In this document: positions 1 through 5,866 of the stretch, piece by piece
How the letters are laid out: each line of letters opens with the position of its first letter
Position numbering within the stretch: position 1 is the stretch's first letter
Assembly: GCA_035525455.1 (NCBI GenBank)
Contig: DATLEF010000099.1
Span: 1 to 7,943 of the forward strand
Source: JAQGMV01 sp035525455
GTDB taxonomy: Bacteria; Pseudomonadota; Gammaproteobacteria; Burkholderiales; SG8-41
Direction of reading: 5' to 3'
Length of the DNA: 7,943 nucleotides
The notes under the pieces: generated by a model
Seen by the model: only the letters and a program-made list of their open reading frames with translations
The model's database searches: none
Told to the model about the DNA's origin: nothing
Position numbers and translations under genes: made by a program

Positions 1-1
1 C

Positions 2-784
2 GTCGACAACCGTCCGGGCTCCGGCGGGCTCATCGCGACGCAGGAAGGCGCGCGGGGCACGCCTGACGGCCATACGCTGCTCCTTTCGACCGGTGCGCAG
101 ATGGCGATCGCACCCGTGCTGCACGCGCAGCCCGGCTACGATCCGCTCAAAAGCTTCGTACACATCATTCATCTTACCGATACACCGCTCGCCCTCGTCG
201 TGCATCCGGGTGTGCCGGTAGCGACGGTCAAGGAATTCATCGCTTACACGCACGCGAACAAAGGCAAGGTAAACGTCGCGTCCACCGGCAATGCAACTTA
301 TACGCACCTCACGATCGAGCTTTTCAAGTCGATCACCGGCGCGGACGTGACGCACATTCCGTACAAAGGCGCTGCCCCCGCGATGAACGATCTGCTGGGC
401 AAGCAGATCCACGCGCTCTTCACTTCCACCGCGTCGGTGCAGCCGCATACGGCGGCAGGACGCCTGAAAGCGCTTGCGGTCACGGCCCCCAAACGCTCGG
501 CGGCCATGCCGAACGTCCCGACGTTCGCCGAAGCGGGTGTACCGAATCTCAACGTCTCGGTATGGGTTGGGATCTCGGCGCCGGCCGGCGTCCCGGCGCC
601 CGTCGTGGACCGCATTGCGCGTGAGTAGAGCCGTGCGCTGCAACTGCCGGATGTGCGCGAACGCCTCAACAACCTGGGCGCCGAACCGAATGGCGATACC
701 GGCGCGTCGTTTACGCGCATGGTGCGCGACGACCTCGCGCGCTGGGCCAAGATCGTCAAAGCCGCCGGAGTGAAGCTCGACTAA
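2..784 (+). pseudogene. Bug/TctC-family tripartite tricarboxylate-type solute-binding receptor, 5' partial, interrupted by an in-frame TAG
   Basis: Proteins of this family are periplasmic binding receptors that capture small organic acids or related solutes, sometimes feeding a TctAB permease. The reading frame is open from base 2 and begins inside the family's first conserved loop (VDNRPGSGG, then TPDGHTLLLST). Further family segments follow: the HPGVPVATVKEFIAY stretch, the IPYKGAAPAMNDLLG loop and the APAGVPAPVVDRI region. The signal peptide and roughly the first 60-70 residues lie outside the window. A TAG at 626-628 stops the frame after IARE. The same frame then continues for 51 sense codons (SRALQLPDVRERL through WAKIVKAAGVKLD) to TAA at 782-784, which is the normal family C-terminus. 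There is no frameshift and codon use stays GC-rich, so this is one recent nonsense change or a sequencing error. If real, the product loses its C-terminal part and is probably inactive. The ligand cannot be predicted. No permease genes are visible. Family call is certain; pseudogene status is less so. Confidence 0.85.
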
Positions 785-1854
785 GCTAGCGAGCGGGTGG
801 TAACGAGACTCAGCACGCGCTCGAGCTCGTTCGGATAGAGATTGAGCATTCCCGGCTTGTTCGCATCGAGCACCCCGTAGTCGACCGCCATGAACTCGGC
901 GACTATCGCGTCGAATTTCTCCTCGAGCACACGCGATTCGGGGTCGAGACGGCTCACCACACAAAGTCCGCTCGGCGCCGCAGCCACGTTCGAAACGGTC
1001 AGGTCGGGCCTGTAATTCTTCAGGATCAGAACGAGCTTCCAGACGTCCCCGCTCCAGAACGTCGTCCGACGGACGCGCTCGGCGGTATGGCGCGTGAGCG
1101 GGTAAGTGTCGTGGAGCAGTATCGCGGTCCCTCGCGTCGAGTGGCGTTCCACGTTGATGAAGTCCCGCAGCGCCTGGTCGAACGTATGTAGCCCGTCGAT
1201 GAAGGCGAAATCGATGGCCCCGCCCAGCTCCGCGCGCACGTCGTGCGTCGCGAAATAGCGGTCGCTCTCGATCGCGTGCACCGTCGTGTTCGCTGCCGGT
1301 GCCGCCGCGAGCTTGGGCTCCGGATCGATCCCGATTGCGCGCGTCGATGGCTGCACGAGCGAGAGCGACCTCCCGTCGGCTATGCCGATCTCCAGGTAAG
1401 TGCGCGGCGCGAGCGCACGATGCAGCGCTGCGAGCACCTGCGTATAGGACGGTCCCGGCAGCGTGAGCTGGGAGAGCAGGTGACAGCTTTCCGGGTGATT
1501 GTGATCGAGGCCAAGGGCTTCGAGACAGCGCTCCAGCGCGCCGTCGTAGGCGCCCAACGCCCGCAAGGTCTGCGCAGCGTAGTAACGGTACTCGCTGCAT
1601 TCCGGATCAAGCGCGATTGCGCGATCGAACTGCTCGAGCGCCGGCGCGTATTTACCGATGCGGTAATGCGCGAGCCCCGCTTGCGCCGCGCACCAGTGGT
1701 TTCGTGGATGTCTGCGCGCGGCGACCTCGAGTAGCCGCGCCGACTCCTCGGGTCTGCCTGCTTCCGTGGCCCTCGTAGCCGCGTGGAAAGCTTCCGCGGG
1801 CGTCAGCCCATGCAGCACGCGACGGAAAAGCGCGGTCAGCACGGCTGCGGACAC
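781..1854 (-). CDS. TPR-repeat protein fused to a class I SAM-dependent methyltransferase (Methyltransf_24-like)
   Basis: This 357-residue protein has two parts. Residues about 18-130 form roughly three tetratricopeptide repeats, with typical spacing in AGLAHYRIGKYAPALEQF (59-76), the following AIALDP and ALRALGAYDGALERCLEALGLD (about 98-117). TPRs usually bind proteins or peptides. Residues about 150-330 look like a Rossmann-fold methyltransferase of the family often found near glycan and secondary-metabolite genes. The SAM-binding loop is YLEIGIADGRSL (153-164), an acidic ribose-binding position may be D177 in IGIDPEP, and the family signature FIDGLHTFDQALRDF (218-232) is followed by AILLHDTYPL (244-253). 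No signal peptide or membrane helix is seen, so it is probably cytoplasmic. The start is GTG at 1852-1854; the frame is open upstream to a stop at 1891-1893 but has no other usable start, and a GGCGGAG about 12 nt upstream is a weakly placed ribosome site. Substrate is unknown. It is divergent from alaS, and its stop overlaps that of the receptor gene. Confidence 0.85.
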   Translation of the reverse strand: MSAAVLTALFRRVLHGLTPAEAFHAATRATEAGRPEESARLLEVAARRHPRNHWCAAQAGLAHYRIGKYAPALEQFDRAIALDPECSEYRYYAAQTLRALGAYDGALERCLEALGLDHNHPESCHLLSQLTLPGPSYTQVLAALHRALAPRTYLEIGIADGRSLSLVQPSTRAIGIDPEPKLAAAPAANTTVHAIESDRYFATHDVRAELGGAIDFAFIDGLHTFDQALRDFINVERHSTRGTAILLHDTYPLTRHTAERVRRTTFWSGDVWKLVLILKNYRPDLTVSNVAAAPSGLCVVSRLDPESRVLEEKFDAIVAEFMAVDYGVLDANKPGMLNLYPNELERVLSLVTTRSLA

Positions 1855-1901
1855 CGACGCCGGCGCGCTGCTCCGCCTCGGCCGATTTGCTTAGCGTGAG
1901 C

Positions 1902-1930
1902 ATTACAAGCGAAAATTCCATTTTTAACCA
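1902..1930 (-). promoter_or_regulatory. Possible sigma70-type promoter for the TPR-methyltransferase gene
   Basis: Reading the - strand, TGTAAT at 1907-1902 matches five of six -10 consensus bases and TGGTTA at 1930-1925 matches only three of six -35 bases, with a 17-bp spacer. The stretch lies in the AT-rich patch between the divergent genes, where promoters are expected. The assignment rests on eye matching only. No convincing -10/-35 pair was found for alaS in the other direction. Confidence 0.3.
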
Positions 1931-1940
1931 TACATATGGT
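1927..1940. promoter_or_regulatory. Short inverted repeat in the divergent alaS/methyltransferase spacer
   Basis: ACCATA and TATGGT form a perfect 6-bp inverted repeat separated by CA, with CATATG palindromic at its centre. It sits 23 bp before the alaS start and in the only AT-rich patch of the 109-bp divergent spacer. It overlaps the weak -35 proposed for the opposite gene. It could be an operator for a dimeric regulator, but a repeat this short may also arise by chance. Confidence 0.25.
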
Positions 1941-1963
1941 CGGGATTTCTCCGGTCGCCACAA

Positions 1964-4579
1964 ATGAGATCATCGCATATCCGCCGCGAGTTCCTGCGCT
2001 ACTTTGAACGGAACGCGCACACGATCGTCGCGTCGAGCCCGCTCGTGCCGGGCAACGATCCGACGCTGCTTTTCACCAACTCCGGCATGGTGCAGTTCAA
2101 GGACGTATTCCTGGGCCAGGAGAAACGCCCTTACGTGCGCGCGACCACAGCGCAACGCTGCGTGCGCGCAGGCGGCAAGCATAACGATCTGGAAAACGTC
2201 GGCTACACCGCTCGCCATCACACGTTTTTCGAAATGCTGGGCAACTTCAGCTTCGGTGATTATTTCAAGCGGGACGCGATCCGGTTCGCGTGGGAGTTGC
2301 TGACGGACGTTTACAAGCTCCCCCAGGAGCGTCTGTGGACGACCGTTTATCAAGAAGACGACGAAGCATTCGATATCTGGACGAAGGAAATCGGCGTTCC
2401 CGTCGAGCGCTGCATCCGTATCGGAGACAAGCCCGGCGCGCCCCAGTACCAGAGCGACAATTTCTGGCAGATGGCGGACACCGGACCGTGCGGTCCGTGC
2501 AGCGAGATTTTCTACGATCACGGGGCCGAAGTGGCCGGAGGCCCGCCCGGCTCGGCCGATGCCGACGGGGATCGCTATATCGAGATCTGGAACCTCGTCT
2601 TCATGCAGTTCAACCGCGACGACAAAGGCGTGCTGCATCCGCTGCCCAAGCCTTCGGTCGACACGGGCATGGGGCTCGAGCGCATCGCGGCAGTCCTGCA
2701 AGGCGTGCATTCGAACTACCAGATCGATCTGTTCCAGGATCTGATCAAAGCGGCCGCTCGCGAAACCCGCGCGCGCGATCTTCAGAACAATTCGCTGAAA
2801 GTAATCGCAGACCACATCCGTGCGTGCGCGTTCCTGATCGTCGACGGCGTCATACCGAGCAACGAAGGCCGCGGTTATGTGCTGCGCCGGATCATCCGGC
2901 GCGCCATACGGCACGGCTACAAGCTCGGACAGACCAAGCCGTTTTTTCACAAGGTCGTGCCTGATCTGGCGCAAGCGATGGGCGAGGCGTATCCCGAGCT
3001 CGTGCAGGCCGAAGAGCGCGTATCGCAAATCCTCAAACAGGAGGAAGAGCGCTTCGCCGAAACACTCGAGAACGGCATGAAAGTGCTGGAAGGCGCGCTC
3101 ACCCGCGAGGATAAGATGCTCGACGGCGAGACGGTCTTTCAGCTCTACGACACGTTCGGATTTCCGGTCGACCTGACCGCCGATATTGCGCGCGAGCGCG
3201 GTGTGCGCGTCGATTACGCCGGCTTCGAAGCGGCGATGGAGCGCCAGCGCGAGCGCGCGCGGGCCGCGTCACGCTTCACCATGGCGCAGGCGATGGACTA
3301 CAGCGGTCATGCCACGGAGTTCCAGGGCTACGACTATCTCAGCCTCGATGCGAATGTGGTCGCCCTGTATAGGAGCGGCACGCAGACTGACGAGCTCGTG
3401 GCGGGAGACGAAGGCGTCGTGGTGCTCGACCGCACACCCTTTTATGCCGAGTCCGGCGGGCAGGTCGGCGACCGCGGAGAGCTCGTGGCGCCCAGCGGCA
3501 CGTTTGTCGTCGAGGATACGCAGAAGATACAGGCCGAAGTGTTCGGGCACAAAGGACGGCTGAAGACCGGCCGGTTGCGAGTCGGCGAGCGCGTCGACGC
3601 GCACGTCGATACCGCCGCGCGCGCGCGTTCCGCGTGGAATCATTCCGCGACGCACCTCATGCACTCGGCGCTGCGCAAGGTGCTCGGCTCGCACGTGCAA
3701 CAGAAAGGTTCGCTCGTCGACGCCCAGCGCACCCGCTTCGATTTCTCTCACAACGAGCCGATGACCGCAGACCAGATAAGACGCGTGGAAACGCTCGTCA
3801 ACGATGAGATCCGCCGCAACGTCGAAGTCTCGGCGCGCATCATGAAGCACGACGAAGCGATCAAGGCCGGTGCAATGGCGCTCTTCGGCGAGAAATACGG
3901 CGACGAAGTGCGCGTCATAGGCATGGGCGATTTCTCGACCGAGCTCTGCGGCGGCACGCACGTGAAGCGCACCGGCGACATCGGTTTCTTCAAGATCGTC
4001 GGCGAGACCGGCATCGCGGCCGGTGTGCGCCGCATCGAAGCCGTGACCGGTCCGGGCGCGCTCGAATGGGTGCAGCAGCAGGAAGCGAAGCTCGGCGAAG
4101 CAGCCGCGGCGTTGAGAACATCCCCGCAGGAAGTCGGCCAGAAGATCGCGCAGATCATGGACAACGTGCGCAATCTCGAGAAAGAGCTCTCGCGCCTGAA
4201 ATCAAAGCTCGCTTCGTCGCAGGGTGACGAGCTCGCGGACCGCGCCGTCGACGTGAAAGGCATCAAAGTGCTCGCAGCCTCGCTCGAAGGCGCCGATGCG
4301 AAAGGCCTGCGCGAAGCGATGGACAAGCTCAAAGACAAGCTCAAGTCCGCTGCCGTCGTTCTCGCGGCCGCGAACGACGGCAAGGTTTCGCTCATCGCCG
4401 GTGTCACACCCGACCTGACGGCGCGCCTGAAAGCGGGCGAGCTCGTGAATCACGTCGCTCAACAGGTCGGTGGCAAAGGCGGCGGACGCGCCGACATGGC
4501 GCAGGCCGGCGGCACCGACGCATCGAAGCTCCCGCAGGCGCTCGACTCGGTCAAGGCCTGGGTAGAACAGCGGATGTAG
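1964..4579 (+). CDS. alaS: Alanyl-tRNA synthetase
   Basis: This cytoplasmic class II synthetase charges tRNA-Ala with alanine and clears mischarged Ser- or Gly-tRNA-Ala. Its 871 residues match the usual bacterial length of about 870-880. The catalytic domain fills about residues 1-240: IRREFLRYFE near the N-terminus, NDPTLLFTNSGMVQFKDVF (31-49), motif 2 from RATTAQRCVRAGGKHNDLE (59-77) with R68, the DTGPCGPCSE loop (172-181), and motif 3 GMGLER (235-240). A tRNA-recognition helical region follows. The editing domain shows both halves of the zinc site, H560 and H564 in HSATH and C662 and H666 in CGGTH. A coiled-coil-like stretch (about 700-720) leads to the C-Ala domain with GGKGGGRADMAQAGG (836-850). 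All key residues are present, so it should be active. The ATG start agrees with the family N-terminus, although no good Shine-Dalgarno sequence precedes it. It is divergent from the methyltransferase gene. Confidence 0.99.
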   Translation: MRSSHIRREFLRYFERNAHTIVASSPLVPGNDPTLLFTNSGMVQFKDVFLGQEKRPYVRATTAQRCVRAGGKHNDLENVGYTARHHTFFEMLGNFSFGDYFKRDAIRFAWELLTDVYKLPQERLWTTVYQEDDEAFDIWTKEIGVPVERCIRIGDKPGAPQYQSDNFWQMADTGPCGPCSEIFYDHGAEVAGGPPGSADADGDRYIEIWNLVFMQFNRDDKGVLHPLPKPSVDTGMGLERIAAVLQGVHSNYQIDLFQDLIKAAARETRARDLQNNSLKVIADHIRACAFLIVDGVIPSNEGRGYVLRRIIRRAIRHGYKLGQTKPFFHKVVPDLAQAMGEAYPELVQAEERVSQILKQEEERFAETLENGMKVLEGALTREDKMLDGETVFQLYDTFGFPVDLTADIARERGVRVDYAGFEAAMERQRERARAASRFTMAQAMDYSGHATEFQGYDYLSLDANVVALYRSGTQTDELVAGDEGVVVLDRTPFYAESGGQVGDRGELVAPSGTFVVEDTQKIQAEVFGHKGRLKTGRLRVGERVDAHVDTAARARSAWNHSATHLMHSALRKVLGSHVQQKGSLVDAQRTRFDFSHNEPMTADQIRRVETLVNDEIRRNVEVSARIMKHDEAIKAGAMALFGEKYGDEVRVIGMGDFSTELCGGTHVKRTGDIGFFKIVGETGIAAGVRRIEAVTGPGALEWVQQQEAKLGEAAAALRTSPQEVGQKIAQIMDNVRNLEKELSRLKSKLASSQGDELADRAVDVKGIKVLAASLEGADAKGLREAMDKLKDKLKSAAVVLAAANDGKVSLIAGVTPDLTARLKAGELVNHVAQQVGGKGGGRADMAQAGGTDASKLPQALDSVKAWVEQRM

Positions 4580-4613
4580 GTCAAGGTTCCTCGAACCGTC
4601 CGCAAACACCGCG

Positions 4614-4841
4614 ATGGAACGATACAAAAATCTGAGCGGTGACTCTGGCGTGGTCGCATATGAAACAGACAGCGACTCGATCAAGGTCGAGTTTGAAGAC
4701 GGCGGGCTTTATCTCTACACGTACACAAGCACCGGAATTACCAAAATAGAACAAATGAAAGCGCTTGCTTCCTCCGGTAAAGGCTTGGCCACCTTTATCG
4801 TCAGGCATGTGCGGGAGGCATATGCGGCAAAGCTGCGTTGA
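4614..4841 (+). CDS. Small KTSC-like domain protein of unknown function
   Basis: This is a 75-residue soluble protein starting MERYKNLSGDSGVVAYE. The order of elements is a short strand, an acidic strand (DSIKVEFEDGGLYLYTY, about 21-37), then a helical part rich in K and A (IEQMKALASSGKGLATFI). It resembles the small KTSC-type bacterial proteins in which a beta hairpin reads xVxFxxGxxYxY, but the diagnostic KTSC string itself is not present, so the family link is tentative. No signal peptide or membrane helix is seen, and no molecular function is known. The ATG starts 34 nt after the alaS stop with no clear Shine-Dalgarno sequence, so it may be read through from alaS. Its GC content is 50% by hand count (114 of 228), visibly below the genes around it, with AT-rich codons such as AAA, ATA and GAA. 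This suggests later acquisition or weak codon selection. Confidence 0.75.
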   Translation: MERYKNLSGDSGVVAYETDSDSIKVEFEDGGLYLYTYTSTGITKIEQMKALASSGKGLATFIVRHVREAYAAKLR

Positions 4842-4915
4842 ATGTTTTGCTGTGGTCGGCGGTACGGTGTTTGTCTTGGCCAGCGTGTTGTGTTCAAGCC
4901 GAGATGGGGGTTTCG

Positions 4916-5215
4916 ATGGAGTCTCCAGAAAGGGGCCGGTCACGCCTTTTCGAGATAGCGGGCGCGTGCTGCGTTGCCTTGTTTGTCTTTGCTTTCGTGG
5001 CCGCGCCGCATTCGTGTGAATGGGGCCTCACCGCGTACTTCTGGGCGGGTGTCGCGTGCGTGGTCCTGCTGGCTGCGCTGCCTTTTGCGTTGCTGTCCGC
5101 GAGCTTGATCCAACGCCGGCTTTTGATCGCATTCGCGCTCGCCGGTGCCGCGTCCGCAAGCTGGATCGCCGGATTGTTCATCGCAAATGTACGGATCCTG
5201 TGCCGCCTGTTTTAG
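4916..5215 (+). CDS. Small three-helix inner-membrane protein, function unknown
   Basis: I do not recognise a named family. The chosen product has 99 residues: a short charged N-terminus (MESPERGRSR), then three hydrophobic segments at about 12-30, 39-61 and 69-92, and a short basic tail ending RILCRLF. Five cysteines (C18, C19, C34, C48, C96) are many for so small a protein; C34 follows helix 1 in a HSCEW loop. An inner-membrane location is inferred from hydrophobicity. Start choice is uncertain. ATG 4916 has a GGGGG run 5 nt upstream; ATG 4904 is in frame without a ribosome site; and a TTG at 4838 would overlap the stop of the preceding gene and add 26 residues including LLWSAVRCLSW. I prefer 4916 because the charged start before helix 1 looks natural. 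It lies downstream of the KTSC-like gene on the same strand and could share its transcript. Confidence 0.6.
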   Translation: MESPERGRSRLFEIAGACCVALFVFAFVAAPHSCEWGLTAYFWAGVACVVLLAALPFALLSASLIQRRLLIAFALAGAASASWIAGLFIANVRILCRLF

Positions 5216-5250
5216 CGGTGCGCGCATCGTGGGAGGGGCCGCCGCGCTCC

Positions 5251-5280
5251 TTGCCGACAAGGTGTGAGTCGCGGTACCCT
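5251..5280 (+). promoter_or_regulatory. Possible weak promoter for the cupin gene
   Basis: TTGCCG (5251-5256) and TACCCT (5275-5280) could be -35 and -10 boxes with an 18-bp spacer. Both matches are poor, three to four of six bases. The position fits: about 90 bp before the cupin start, after the end of the membrane-protein gene, and upstream of the palindrome at 5311-5328. Confidence 0.25.
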
Positions 5281-5310
5281 AGCTTCGCAAATCGTATTCG
5301 CGCCGCTTCG

Positions 5311-5328
5311 CGTCCTCGATCGAGGACG
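5311..5328. promoter_or_regulatory. 18-bp perfect palindrome upstream of the cupin gene (possible operator)
   Basis: CGTCCTCGA is followed directly by its exact reverse complement TCGAGGACG. The dyad has no spacer, which is typical of a dimeric regulator site rather than a terminator, and no T-run follows. In RNA it could fold as a 7-bp stem with a GATC loop. It ends 43 nt before the cupin ATG, in the only gap of that size in this part of the window. No known regulator motif was recognised. Confidence 0.45.
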
Positions 5329-5356
5329 AGCAGCGCTGGGCGGCAGCAGCGCGGGC

Positions 5357-5364
5357 GGAGGTGA
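5357..5364 (+). promoter_or_regulatory. Strong ribosome binding site of the cupin gene
   Basis: GGAGGTGA is an eight-base match to the 16S rRNA anti-Shine-Dalgarno sequence and lies 7 nt before the ATG at 5372. It is by far the best such site in the window. It fixes the cupin start there, in preference to the in-frame GTG at 5264. Confidence 0.85.
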
Positions 5365-5371
5365 GTCGGGC

Positions 5372-5866
5372 ATGAAAATGAAACCGCTACTGCGACGCGA
5401 CGAAGTCGCGGCACTCCGCGAAGAAGCGCGGCCGCATCCGCTCGATGCTTCGCTGGTGCGCCACACGCGCTCGCTTGGCGACGCGGTAGGCCTGGCGACG
5501 ATCGGCGTGCATCTGGTGCGCCTCGAGAAAGACGGCACGAGCAGCGTCCTGCACTTCCACCATCAGGACGAGGAGTGGGTCTACATTTTGTCCGGCAGCG
5601 GAATCGCAAACATCGGAGACGAACAGCACGAGGTCGGTGCGGGCGATTTCATGGGGTTCGCCGCAGGCTCGCTTCCGCACAACCTGCACAATCCGAATGC
5701 GGAGGATCTCGTGTATCTCGTCGGCGGCAACCGCTGGCCGTTCGACATCTGCGATTACCCGAAGATCGGCAAGCGGCGCTATCGCGTCAACGGCAAGAAC
5801 GTGTACGTCGACGAAAGCGTACTCCAACAGGCGGGTGTGGCGCCGTCGCTAAAAGGGAAGCCGTAA
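5372..5866 (+). CDS. Single-domain cupin protein
   Basis: This 164-residue cytoplasmic protein carries one conserved beta-barrel cupin domain (about residues 40-120). Motif 1 is clear: G55, then H61 and H63, E68 and G75 in HFHHQDEEWVYILSG. Motif 2 (GDFMGFAAGSLPHNLHN, 91-107) keeps the metal-ligand H103 and N107, but has A in place of the usual P and one extra residue before the histidine. H61, H63, E68 and H103 should form a metal site. The C-terminal extension (CDYPKIGKRRYRVNGKNVYV) is shared by a group of uncharacterised cupins. Cupins range from sugar isomerases to dioxygenases and ligand sensors, so the reaction cannot be named. The start is set by GGAGGTGA 7 nt upstream. An 18-bp palindrome upstream suggests regulation at its own promoter. 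Its last 18 nt overlap the end of the opposite-strand mutase gene; any link to sugar metabolism from that neighbour is only a guess. Confidence 0.9.
   Translation: MKMKPLLRRDEVAALREEARPHPLDASLVRHTRSLGDAVGLATIGVHLVRLEKDGTSSVLHFHHQDEEWVYILSGSGIANIGDEQHEVGAGDFMGFAAGSLPHNLHNPNAEDLVYLVGGNRWPFDICDYPKIGKRRYRVNGKNVYVDESVLQQAGVAPSLKGKP

Noticed and set aside
626..628. TAG as a programmed readthrough or pyrrolysine codon
   Set aside because: Bug receptors need no such residue, no recoding element or Pyl machinery is visible, and a single nonsense mutation or base error explains it.
1970..3028. Long open frame on the - strand opposite alaS (352 codons)
   Set aside because: It is antisense to a certain alaS and mirrors its codon bias; the translation shows no recognisable family. 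GC-rich genes commonly leave such open antisense frames.
3269..3961. Second long - strand frame opposite alaS (230 codons)
   Set aside because: Again antisense to conserved editing-domain sequence with no family motif.
4585..4597. GGTTC-CTC-GAACC hairpin after alaS as a terminator
   Set aside because: The stem is only 5 bp with a 3-nt loop and no T-run follows, so intrinsic termination is unlikely. It could be chance or a minor RNA structure.
5264..5371. N-terminal extension of the cupin from GTG 5264
   Set aside because: The near-perfect ribosome site at 5357-5364 sets the start at 5372. The extension would also be low-complexity and would place the 18-bp palindrome inside the gene.
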